Origin: an uncultured Collinsella sp.
GTDB taxonomy: Bacteria; Actinomycetota; Coriobacteriia; Coriobacteriales; Coriobacteriaceae
Direction: 5' to 3'
Assembly (NCBI GenBank): GCA_900543845.1
Contig: UQTD01000031.1
Location: 1-22,480 of the forward strand
Length of the DNA: 22,480 nt
Below the pieces are notes generated by a model. The model worked only from the letters and a program-made list of their open reading frames with translations, was not told where the DNA came from and ran no database searches. Within the stretch, counting starts at the first letter, position 1. Every line of letters starts with the position of its first letter. Positions 15,122 through 22,480 of the stretch are shown here, piece by piece. Position numbers and translations under genes: made by a program.

Positions 15122-17457
15122 GCCGTCTTGGGCTTAAAGGTTCGCAGGCGCAGCGCATTGGACACGACGCACACGCTCGACAGGCTCATTGCCGCGGCGC
15201 CGAACATCGGCGAGAGTTGCCATCCGGTGAGCGGGAAGAACACGCCCGCGGCGAGCGGAATGCCGATGCCGTTGTAAAACAGTGCCCAGAACAGGTCCTG
15301 TTTGATGTTGCGGATCGTGGCGCGTGAAAGCTCGATGGCTCGGGCGACGTCCATGAGGTCGCTGCGCATGAGTACCACGTCGGCACCCTCCTTGGCGATA
15401 TCGGCGCCGGTGCCGATGGCAAGGCCCACATCGGCGCGCGCCAGGGCGGGGGAGTCGTTGATGCCGTCGCCCACCATGGCGACCTTGCCGCCCGCATCCT
15501 GTAGTTCGCGCACGTGGCGTTCCTTGTCGGCGGGGAGGACGTCGGCGATGACCTGTTCGCTGCTCAGCCCCACGCGGCGGGCGATGGCCTCGGCCGTCAC
15601 GCGGTTGTCGCCGGTGAGCATGCGCACGTCGACGCCGAGCTTGCGGAGCGCGGCGATGGCCTCGGCACTCGTGTCTTTGACCTCGTCAGCCACGGCGATG
15701 GTACCAACGAGCTCGCCGTTCTTGGCAAAGAACAGCGGCGTTTTGCCCTCGGTGGCAAATTGCTCGGCAAGACCGGCGGGCACCTCCGCGCCCAGCTCGT
15801 TCATCAGGCGCATATTGCCGGCCGCGATGATATTCTGCCCCTCGCGTGCCGTAACGCCACGACCGGGCACGGCGACAAAGTCCTCGACCATGCGTGCGAC
15901 GATTCCGCGCGTCTCGCACTCGGCCATAATCGCCTCGGCCAGCGGGTGCTCACTCGAGCGCTCCAGCGCGGCAGCGAGCTTCAGTAACGCCTTTTCGCTC
16001 ATGGCGGGCGAGCCGTCGGCGCGCGCGGCAACCACAATATCGGTTACGGCCGGCTTGCCGCGGGTGACGGTACCCGTTTTGTCGAGTACCACGGTGCCCA
16101 CGCTGCGCAGGTTCTCTAGCGCCTCGGCGCTCTTAAACAGAATGCCCATCTCTGCGCCCTTGCCGGTGCCAACCATAATGGCGACGGGCGTGGCCAGGCC
16201 CAGCGCGCACGGGCAGCTGATCACCAACACGGCCACGGCGGAGGTGAGCGCCTCGTTTATGCTGCCGGTCAGTGCCATCCACACCGCAAAGGTCACGGCC
16301 GAGATCACGAACACCACGGGCACAAACACACCGGCGACCTTGTCGGCCAGTCGAGCAATGGGCGCCTTGGTGGCGTTGGCGTCCTCGACAAGCTGGATGA
16401 TTTTGGCGAGCGACGTGTCGGCGCCCACGCGCGTGGCACGGAAGGTAAACGATCCGGTGCGGTTGACGGTTGCGGCGTTGACGGTGTCGCCGGCGGTCTT
16501 TTCCACGGGGATGGACTCGCCGGTGAGCGCACTCTCGTCCACGGCCGACGCGCCCTCGAGCACCACGCCGTCGACAGGGATAGACTCGCCTGGGCGCACA
16601 CGCAGAACCTGGCCGGGTGGAATGGCGTCGACGTCCACAGCGGTCTCGGTGCCGTCGTCGGCCACAATGGTCGCGGTCTTGGGCGCCAGGTCGATCAGCG
16701 CCTCGATAGCGCCGCCGGTCTTGGATTTGCTGCGCGTCTCGAGGTATTTGCCCACGGTGACGAGCGACAGGATGGTGCCGGCGCTCTCAAAATACAGGTT
16801 GTCCATGCTCGTCATCATGGCCTCGTGCACCTGACCTGCGGCCAGCTGGTCGGCCATGATGAACATGGCGTAGAGCGACCAGGCGATCGACGCGGTGGCG
16901 CCGACGGCGATGAGGGCGTCCATGGTGGGCGCGCCGTGCACGAGCGACTTGAAGCCGTTGATAAAGTACGCGTCGTTGACGTAGACGATGGGGATGAGCA
17001 AGACGAGCTCGGTGAGGGCGAGCGTCATGCTATGGGTGTGATCGGTGAAAATGCCGGGCAGCGGCCAGCCGAGCATGTGTCCCATGCCTATGTAGAACAG
17101 CGGAATGAGAAAGATGATTGAGATGATGAGACGGGTGCGCATGGCGGAGGCAGTGGCCTCCAACTTTTTGGTCGGCGACTCCATATGGGCGGCGCCGGAC
17201 CTGGCTTGCGCGCTGCCGCTTGAGTTGGCGGCATCGGCGCCCGTGCTGACGGGCGAGGCCGAATAGCCCGCGCGGTCGACGGCGGTGCAGATATCGTCGG
17301 GGGAGACCTGTGCGGGGTCATAGTCCACCAACATGGAGCCGGCGAGCAGATTGACCGCGACGCTTTGGACGCCGTCGAGCTTGCTCACGGCGCGGTCCAC
17401 ATGCGCCTGGCAGGCGGCGCACGTCATGCCGCCCACGTCGAACTTATCTTGAGCCAT
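15115..17457 (-). CDS. copA: Copper-exporting P1B-type ATPase
   Basis: A 780-residue Cu(I) efflux pump of the cytoplasmic membrane. A single N-terminal metal-binding domain carries Cys13 and Cys16 (GGMTCAACQAHVD). A flexible Ser/Ala-rich linker leads to eight membrane helices. The ion site Cys415-Pro-Cys417 (SCPCALGLATP) is in the sixth helix, the phosphorylated Asp459 is in DKTGTVTRG, the nucleotide-binding SSEHPLAEA motif follows, and GDGINDSPALARADVG precedes the last two helices. These motifs define the Cu(I) subgroup. The N-terminal M-x-C-x-x-C site and a CopZ gene downstream fit copper handover. The ATG has AAAGGAG six bases upstream. A CsoR box and promoter lie 50-80 bp before it. It is the first gene of the copA-copZ-csoR set. 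Confidence 0.96.
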   Translation of the reverse strand: MAQDKFDVGGMTCAACQAHVDRAVSKLDGVQSVAVNLLAGSMLVDYDPAQVSPDDICTAVDRAGYSASPVSTGADAANSSGSAQARSGAAHMESPTKKLEATASAMRTRLIISIIFLIPLFYIGMGHMLGWPLPGIFTDHTHSMTLALTELVLLIPIVYVNDAYFINGFKSLVHGAPTMDALIAVGATASIAWSLYAMFIMADQLAAGQVHEAMMTSMDNLYFESAGTILSLVTVGKYLETRSKSKTGGAIEALIDLAPKTATIVADDGTETAVDVDAIPPGQVLRVRPGESIPVDGVVLEGASAVDESALTGESIPVEKTAGDTVNAATVNRTGSFTFRATRVGADTSLAKIIQLVEDANATKAPIARLADKVAGVFVPVVFVISAVTFAVWMALTGSINEALTSAVAVLVISCPCALGLATPVAIMVGTGKGAEMGILFKSAEALENLRSVGTVVLDKTGTVTRGKPAVTDIVVAARADGSPAMSEKALLKLAAALERSSEHPLAEAIMAECETRGIVARMVEDFVAVPGRGVTAREGQNIIAAGNMRLMNELGAEVPAGLAEQFATEGKTPLFFAKNGELVGTIAVADEVKDTSAEAIAALRKLGVDVRMLTGDNRVTAEAIARRVGLSSEQVIADVLPADKERHVRELQDAGGKVAMVGDGINDSPALARADVGLAIGTGADIAKEGADVVLMRSDLMDVARAIELSRATIRNIKQDLFWALFYNGIGIPLAAGVFFPLTGWQLSPMFGAAAMSLSSVCVVSNALRLRTFKPKTAR

Positions 17458-17504
17458 GGCTTCTCCTTTCTATGGTGTAGTGTTGGAAATGTTAACCTAC
17501 CGAT

Positions 17505-17535
17505 ACTATACACCCATACCCCCTGGGGGTGTCCA
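17505..17535 (-). promoter_or_regulatory. copA promoter with CsoR operator
   Basis: On the minus strand TGGACA (17530-17535) and TATAGT (17505-17510) lie 19 bp apart. The inverted repeat ATACCCCC-TGGGGGTGT (17516-17532) fills the space between them. A GC-rich block with TAC/GTA ends and a run of C then G is the pattern of known CsoR operators. A repressor there would cover the promoter until copper binds CsoR, whose gene is downstream. The long 19-bp spacing is unusual for an unassisted promoter. Confidence 0.7.
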
Positions 17536-17609
17536 GTACAGAAAGAAATGTATGACATTCCGATACAGATGAGGGTGGCTGCCGGGTTGGTGCACCATCC
17601 CCGTCCTTC

Positions 17610-17906
17610 GTCTCGATCTGTAACATCTAGCCCCAGTTTTGCCGGGTTACTGTTACAGATTGAGATAAACAATTCGGCGGTTGCTTAACATCTCGATCTG
17701 TAACATCTAACAGGGAAAACGACCCTTTTCTGTTACAGATTGAGATGTTGTTTTGCGAGGTTTGGGTTTGTCTCGATCTGTAACAGCTGGACCGTGTTTT
17801 GGGTTCCAGGTGTTACAGATCGAGACAAACCCTCAGCAAAATACTTAATGTCTCAATCTGTAACATGTAGACCCGATTTTGCCGAGTTACTGTTACAGAT
17901 CGAGAC
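17610..17906. repeat. Hairpin array E: four 57-bp units on an exact 80-bp pitch
   Basis: Units lie at 17610-17666, 17690-17746, 17770-17826 and 17850-17906, three steps of exactly 80 bp. This is the longest array in the window. The core centres are TTTT, AAAA, TTTT and TTTT, so the second unit is inverted relative to the others. In the second core AGGG and CCCT can pair, and in the third CTGGA and TCCAG. It fills most of the 487-bp gap (17458-17944) between the 5' side of copA and the 3' end of the kinase gene, which both read on the minus strand. The remainder of the gap holds the copA promoter and nothing else I can support. Confidence 0.9.
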
Positions 17907-17944
17907 AAACGCCGGGGCCGGAAGCCCTGCCGCAGCCCGCAGCC

Positions 17945-20044
17945 CTAGATACAGAATCCAGGAATCACGCAGGTCCGCTTGTTGGGCTTGCTCGCAGGGG
18001 TGGCGTACGTAAAGACGTCGCCGTCGTGTCCCACGCGGTTCATGTAGAGCGTGCCTTCGCTCTCCGATGTGTCGGGGCTCGCCGTTCGTTCCCACCAACA
18101 GGCGTCCTTGCCCTTCCACTGGCGAACCAACGTCTCGTTCGTGGTATACGGACTTACCTTGAGCTCGCGGAAGAGCTGATATTCCCTGCCCTCGCCGTTG
18201 TAGATATCTGCCAGGTAGTGAAAGTCCTCGGTAAATGACTCGGGTGGCTGATTGCCGCAGAGCTCGACCATGGCGGGAAGCCAAAGGGTCGCGGGCAGCT
18301 CGCTCAGACACGATGCGCTTCTGGCGGCGCCAACGTTATTCGAGATCTTTTTGACAGATTTGATGAGTGCGCGCAGCTCGTTGGGCAGCAGCTTAAGGCC
18401 GTCGCTGTCGAGCCATTCCCGCAGTTCGCAATCTGCCCAGCCGGCGCTCAACGGTTGGGCCGCGGCGTCGCGTTCGGCAATGCCGGCATCGAACATAAAC
18501 GTCAGTCCGGCCTTGCCCGTCCCGTCCAGAAGCTCGTCGTGGCGGATGCCCACAAGCTGTGCGCCGACTTCCAGCCCGTTGGTGAGCTTCACGCGTTTGG
18601 TGCACGGATAGGGGATATGCCCATCAGCGTCGAGCAGGTGATAGCGCTTTGCGATCTCGCGCGCCTCATTACGCGTCTCTGCAGCCTTGATCTTAAGCGA
18701 AATCTCCTGCAGCTGATCCCAAGTGTAGTCGTCAAGGGAGCTGCGGATGCCGTCGAGGTAGTCGGGGATGCCAAAGCCGTGAGTGGCGGCGCCAATGGCT
18801 CCGAGTCCCACGACGACAGCGACAACGCCGCCGATAATAAACCGGCGGCGGGTCATGGCATCGCGACGGGCCTGCTCCAAAAGCGTTCGGGCGCGTTCAC
18901 CGGCGACGTCGACCTTAAGGTGCGCGCCGGCATCGATGTTGATGGGCTGGTTGGAGAGACCCGGCGTGCTTACGGCCGATTCGTCCAGGTCGGGAGCGAA
19001 TGCTAATAGACCCTCGTAGAATTCGCGCTCGCTGGGGCGCGATGCCTGGTCGGTCACGAGGCAGGACATGATGAGGTCGGCAAACGCCTGGTCGTCACCC
19101 TTGTGGGCGACGAGCGGCTCCGGCTCGTTTTGCGTCTTGAGCAGGTAATACGAGCTGACTCCATGCGCTTGATGCCTAGCCGCCCTAAAGGGGGTGTGAC
19201 CGCTGTAGAGCTCGTAGAGAATGCTCGCGATGGCGTATACGTCGACGGAGGGAGAGCGACGCAGCTCGGCAACGTTGGGGATATCGCGAGTGAGCATTTC
19301 GGGCGCGGCGTATGCCGGCGTGGCATAGCGCCAAATGTCGGCGCGCTGCGTGAGCGTGTCGCTGCCCAGGGCCGGGACCGAGGAGCCCATATCGACCAGA
19401 CACGGCTTAAACGCCAGAGCCTGCACCTGCTCGTCGATGCCAAGCTCGTTGGTGCGGAACATGATGTTCGCGGGCGATAGGTCGCGGTGTACAAGCGGCG
19501 TCTCGAGGTTTTGGGTCGACAGCAGCGTGCCCAAGACAGCGCAGCCCACCGATGCGGTGGCGGCACAAGTCACGCCCTCGCCATCATGCGGCAGCATGCT
19601 GGCTGCTTTGTCGAGCGACGTACCCTCGATCCACTCCATAAGGATGAGCGGTTCGCCCTGGCACGTGCCATAGCCGTAGACGTGGGGAAAACCACGCAAG
19701 TGTGAAACACGGCAGAGATTTCGGTATTCCTCAAAAAGCGCGGCGGTGTTTGCCAGATGCATGGCGGATTCGTCTGCCGTACGCGACGGGGTATTGGTTC
19801 CCAACGCACGCATGAGCGTGTTGTCCGCGAGCACTTTGACGGCGAATCGCTCGTTTGAGGTGTTATGCGCCTGCAGCACAAGGCCCGTGTTGCCATACGA
19901 AGAGCGGTCGGCTTTGACGATGAGCGTCATAAAGCGGCGCTTGGCGAGCTCCTCGTCGGCGGGATTGACGGGGGCGGCGGTATCGAACGACTCGAGCTGA
20001 AAGAGGACCGTCGTCGAATCGGACTGCGGAGTGGTATCTGCCAT
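17945..20044 (-). CDS. Membrane Ser/Thr protein kinase with C-terminal DUF6273-like domain
   Basis: A 699-residue protein. The N-terminal half is a Hanks-type kinase: Lys70 in FAVKVL, catalytic Asp188 in VHRDLSPANI, the metal-binding Asp218 in LVDMGSS (DMG in place of DFG), and YAAPEM as the APE motif. The glycine loop is weak (SSYGNTGLV). Near residue 397 TRRRFIIGG starts a single membrane helix (to about 422), which would place the rest outside. The exported part has a W-ADCELREWLDSDG block with a following ALIKSVKK, as in DUF6273 domains, which are often found in secreted Firmicute and actinobacterial proteins of unknown role. The ATG at 20044 has AAGGT upstream; a start at 20095 would reach into the preceding hairpin. 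It lies last in the WG-repeat/FHA/kinase gene row. Confidence 0.85.
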   Translation of the reverse strand: MADTTPQSDSTTVLFQLESFDTAAPVNPADEELAKRRFMTLIVKADRSSYGNTGLVLQAHNTSNERFAVKVLADNTLMRALGTNTPSRTADESAMHLANTAALFEEYRNLCRVSHLRGFPHVYGYGTCQGEPLILMEWIEGTSLDKAASMLPHDGEGVTCAATASVGCAVLGTLLSTQNLETPLVHRDLSPANIMFRTNELGIDEQVQALAFKPCLVDMGSSVPALGSDTLTQRADIWRYATPAYAAPEMLTRDIPNVAELRRSPSVDVYAIASILYELYSGHTPFRAARHQAHGVSSYYLLKTQNEPEPLVAHKGDDQAFADLIMSCLVTDQASRPSEREFYEGLLAFAPDLDESAVSTPGLSNQPINIDAGAHLKVDVAGERARTLLEQARRDAMTRRRFIIGGVVAVVVGLGAIGAATHGFGIPDYLDGIRSSLDDYTWDQLQEISLKIKAAETRNEAREIAKRYHLLDADGHIPYPCTKRVKLTNGLEVGAQLVGIRHDELLDGTGKAGLTFMFDAGIAERDAAAQPLSAGWADCELREWLDSDGLKLLPNELRALIKSVKKISNNVGAARSASCLSELPATLWLPAMVELCGNQPPESFTEDFHYLADIYNGEGREYQLFRELKVSPYTTNETLVRQWKGKDACWWERTASPDTSESEGTLYMNRVGHDGDVFTYATPASKPNKRTCVIPGFCI

Positions 20045-20102
20045 GGTGACCTTACCTTGTGGTGTCGCGGACGCGGGCGCACCGCTTCTTACCAAATAGA
20101 CG

Positions 20103-20138
20103 TTGTGCCCGGTACGCCACGTACGGCGCCGGGCACAA
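20103..20138. repeat. Hairpin between the FHA and kinase genes
   Basis: TTGTGCCCGG (20103-20112) and CCGGGCACAA (20129-20138) are perfectly complementary, with further pairing of CGCC and GGCG inside. On the minus strand it lies directly after the FHA stop codon and about 60 bases before the kinase ATG. There is no T run, so it may reduce rather than end read-through into the kinase gene. Confidence 0.7.
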
Positions 20139-20140
20139 TG

Positions 20141-21103
20141 CTAAATTGCGAGTTTCATAACCAAAAAACGGGTCGTGGCACCCAAGCAAATAGTGTCGCT
20201 GTGCCACAGGGGAACGGGCGGGTATTCGACGCCGGGTCTGCGTGTATGGCGCGGCGGCTCGACCACGTGCTGGGACATATCCGCGCCCGAGATGAGCACG
20301 GTACCGTTGGTGGAACCCAAGCCCTGCACGTACCAGTAACCGTCCTTGGCAAAAACGCGTGCATGTCGGCGTGAGACATCGCGGTCGACATCGGTGATGG
20401 CACCGGTACCCGTGGCGAGCGAACCGATTACGGTGCCGCCCTCGCCCTCGTTGAGCGGGTACAACGGAGGCTTTGCGGCGTTACCCACAATGCGGATAAG
20501 GCCCAGGCGCTCGGCATGCTTGACCTCGGGCTCGACGGCGGCGGTAAAGCCTTCGCCCACGCTGAGCTCGGTGGTGGAGAAGTGCCCGCCCATTTTGTCG
20601 GCGATGAGCGTCTCGGTCACCTGCACGGCGGCTTGCGGGTCGCACAGGCAACCGCACGCCACAAACAGCGTGACCAGCGGTAGTGCACAATCGGCGGCCG
20701 TGGTGCCGGGCGCGGCGATGCGATCGCAGGCGTTGCGGTAGATGCGGTCGTCGAGTCCATAGGCGCTCAGCGACTCGCGCATGGCGTCGGCAGCCTCGCC
20801 GCTATAGTGCTCTGCCACCATGGCACGAGCCATCTCGCTGCCACCGAGGTTGGAGATCAGGCGAGCGGTGATGTTTTGGGCCGTCTGGGTGATATCGGCA
20901 AACAGCTCGGGGCGCGGACGCTCGACGGGGGCGTGAACAACCTCGCGCGATAGGAACGTTCGCTCGTCCACACGGTCGCGCGGTGCTTTGCCACCGGCCA
21001 TAGGGGTGGAGCGCAGCAGCATCCAAGCGGTATCACGATTGGTGATTCCGCCGAACTTGCGCAGATCGTCGAACATGACGGAGCGCGGTGTCTCTCGATC
21101 CAT
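20141..21103 (-). CDS. FHA-domain protein
   Basis: A 320-residue cytoplasmic protein. The C-terminal 100 residues are a forkhead-associated domain, which binds phosphothreonine peptides: Ser244-Arg-Arg-His247 (DVSRRHARVF) and Gly263-Ser-Thr-Asn-Gly-Thr268 (GSTNGT) are the two central motifs. The usual Arg of the first strand (IGR) appears to be Ser here (VIGSLAT), so phosphopeptide binding may be altered. The N-terminal 200 residues are helical (DITQTAQNITARLISNLGG and following) and I do not recognise them; a small Cys-containing segment (CGCLC) occurs in it. The ATG at 21103 has AAGGAGG seven bases upstream. It is followed by the membrane kinase gene, a natural partner for an FHA reader. 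Confidence 0.88.
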   Translation of the reverse strand: MDRETPRSVMFDDLRKFGGITNRDTAWMLLRSTPMAGGKAPRDRVDERTFLSREVVHAPVERPRPELFADITQTAQNITARLISNLGGSEMARAMVAEHYSGEAADAMRESLSAYGLDDRIYRNACDRIAAPGTTAADCALPLVTLFVACGCLCDPQAAVQVTETLIADKMGGHFSTTELSVGEGFTAAVEPEVKHAERLGLIRIVGNAAKPPLYPLNEGEGGTVIGSLATGTGAITDVDRDVSRRHARVFAKDGYWYVQGLGSTNGTVLISGADMSQHVVEPPRHTRRPGVEYPPVPLWHSDTICLGATTRFLVMKLAI

Positions 21104-21245
21104 TGGTCCCCTCCTTGCGGTTGCAGCGCGCTGGTCGCGCTTGTATGCGGACGGACATATGCATCTACTATATCCGATTGGGCGGACTAAAACATGCACG
21201 TCAACGCCGTCTTTACATTGCTATAAACGGGTTGGGGCGCTGGCG

Positions 21246-22480
21246 CTAGATAATCGCGTCGAATTTGGGCATAACGCGCCAGTCGCCGGCGTCGTCGAGC
21301 ACGCCCCATTTGCCGCTGTCGTTGTCCTGCACGGGCAAAAAAACGTCGGTGGAGGTGTAGAAGATGTCGCCCATGGCACGGAACTTGGGCTCGACTTGCC
21401 AAGCGCCGCTTACCGTCGAGCAGCCCCAAAGGCCGGTCGCCTGGTCCTTGACGGGTGCCCAGCCGTTGGCAAACTCGCGTGCCTCGGCAAAGGTGGCAGA
21501 AAATGCGCGCGTGCCGTCGGGCAGGATATAGCCCCACGAGCCGTCATCGAACTGCACGGCGGCGCGGTTGCTGGCAAAGCGGCGTGCGGATTTAAACTGC
21601 GGCTCGATTTTCCACTGTCCATAGCCGTTGATGTAGCCCCAGGTGGTGCCGTCCTGCGTCGCTGGCCCCAGACCGTTTGCCGAATCCCAGCCGCCCAGGC
21701 CCCTAAAGGTCGGCGGCACGTCGTTGCGCTTGCCGGTCTTGATGTAGATGTAGCCCCAGCTGTCCTCTTCGTTGCTGGAGCGGTAGGGGACAAAGTTGCC
21801 CAGCACCATATCGCCCATGGCGTAGTACTTGGCCTCGACGATCCACTTTCCCTGGCGGTTGAGCACGCCCCAAAAGCTGGTCTGTGCATCTTGGGCGACA
21901 GCGCCGTAGTCGTTGAAGGGCCGGGTGTCCGAGAACTGCGGCTCGATGGCCCAATTGCCGTCCTGGTCGATATAGCCCCACATGCCAGTGGCGGAATCGA
22001 GCGCGGCGGCAAGCCCGGCACCGTAAAGCCGCATGTCACTGTAAGTCGGTTTGACCTTCCAGGCGCCGGTGTCGTCAATCAGACCCCATTTGCCATCGCT
22101 TTGGGCGGCATAGCGCATCTCCACGCTGATGGTGTTGGACGACGTCGCGGAGGTGTCGGAGCTGTCCGAAGCGTCGGAGTCGCTGTCTTTTTTGCTTTTG
22201 GACGAGCTGTCGTCGCTTTTGGCGTCTGCCGCAACCGCGGTGTCATTGCCGTTGTGTAGGTTCCGCGACAGCAGGTAGGCGCCGCCACCGACAAGTGCCG
22301 TAAAGGCGAGACCCCCCGCTGCGAGAAAAGCGCGGCGCGAGACGGACGTTGCCGCCGCGGCCGTCGTGGTAGCTGCGGACGCTGTCGAGGAAAGGCCGGC
22401 AGGGGCGCCGACACCAGCGGAGCCAGCGGATGCAGAAGGGCCTGCCGCTGCGCCGCCAAAGATCGCGTTTTGTGCGACGG
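21246..22480 (-). CDS. WG-repeat protein with internal membrane/Tat-like segment (partial, open at right edge)
   Basis: The frame is open from the right edge, so the N-terminus is missing; about 410 residues are visible. An Ala/Gly/Ser-rich stretch comes first, then SRRAFLAAGGLAFTALVGGG, a twin-Arg motif with a hydrophobic helix, then a Ser/Asp/Lys-rich linker, then eight WG repeats of about 35 residues (for example KWGLIDDTGAW, MWGYIDQDGNW, TWGYINGYGQW and KWGVLDDAGDW). WG repeats probably form an extracellular beta-propeller-like or binding surface. The helix is preceded by at least 45 residues, so it may be an anchor rather than a cleaved signal. The apparent start near 22124 is an internal GTG and not a gene start. 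It is the first visible gene before the FHA and kinase genes. Confidence 0.85.
   Translation of the reverse strand, partial: VAQNAIFGGAAAGPSASAGSAGVGAPAGLSSTASAATTTAAAATSVSRRAFLAAGGLAFTALVGGGAYLLSRNLHNGNDTAVAADAKSDDSSSKSKKDSDSDASDSSDTSATSSNTISVEMRYAAQSDGKWGLIDDTGAWKVKPTYSDMRLYGAGLAAALDSATGMWGYIDQDGNWAIEPQFSDTRPFNDYGAVAQDAQTSFWGVLNRQGKWIVEAKYYAMGDMVLGNFVPYRSSNEEDSWGYIYIKTGKRNDVPPTFRGLGGWDSANGLGPATQDGTTWGYINGYGQWKIEPQFKSARRFASNRAAVQFDDGSWGYILPDGTRAFSATFAEAREFANGWAPVKDQATGLWGCSTVSGAWQVEPKFRAMGDIFYTSTDVFLPVQDNDSGKWGVLDDAGDWRVMPKFDAII

Noticed and set aside
15302..16834. Plus-strand open frame of 510 codons opposite copA
   Set aside because: It is a Ser/Ala/Thr-rich shadow of the copA reading frame without ribosome binding site or domains.
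17740..18012. Short frames containing ICNS or LLQIETN motifs in and near the arrays
   Set aside because: The recurring peptides are just translations of the hairpin arms and do not indicate a protein family.

Overview
The window looks like a piece of chromosome from a gut actinobacterium of the Coriobacteriia, most likely Collinsella. The reasons are high G+C coding DNA with strong third-position bias, a complete gltB-gltD pair, a CsoR/CopZ/CopA copper cluster, a WG-repeat/FHA/kinase cluster, and many long intergenic palindromes. The genus is inferred from gene content and style, not from a marker gene.

Layout. The left edge (1-278) is the tail of a transposase that resembles the IS1249 group. 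It is followed by a flavin reductase (390-893) and a compact rubredoxin (983-1126) with its own promoter and terminator. Next are an Nramp Mn/Fe transporter on the minus strand (1435-2691) with a candidate metal-regulator operator, then glutamate synthase gltB-gltD (3252-9436) ending in a strong terminator. An unrecognised protein (9815-10522), an AbiEi-like/DUF559-type nuclease-fold protein (10802-11872) and a secondary-metabolism-like amidohydrolase (12284-13654) follow on the plus strand. The rest is on the minus strand: a membrane zinc-ribbon protein, CsoR, CopZ and CopA (13745-17457), with a CsoR-type operator before copA. The last block is a WG-repeat protein (open at the right edge), an FHA protein and a membrane Ser/Thr kinase, read in that order (22480 down to 17945).

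The most unusual signal is not a gene. Fifteen copies of a 57-bp hairpin unit lie in five intergenic arrays (2, 3, 3, 3 and 4 units). Each unit has two 16-bp inverted arms, RTCTCRATCTGTAACA and its complement, around a 25-bp core. Units repeat every 80 bp almost exactly, giving a 23-bp gap between them. Cores vary in sequence but often stay self-complementary around an AAAA or TTTT centre. The arrays fall into related pairs that bracket single genes: A and B around the Mn transporter, C and D around the AbiEi-like gene. No cas genes or transposase are beside them. This is the best candidate here for an undescribed system.

Functionally, gltBD serves ammonium assimilation; the flavin reductase and rubredoxin are probably a split form of the high-molecular-weight rubredoxin electron carrier used against NO or oxygen; the copper genes form a regulated efflux module with a different large palindrome in each intergenic gap; the WG/FHA/kinase genes look like a phospho-signalling unit at the cell envelope. 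No tRNA, rRNA or CRISPR array was seen.
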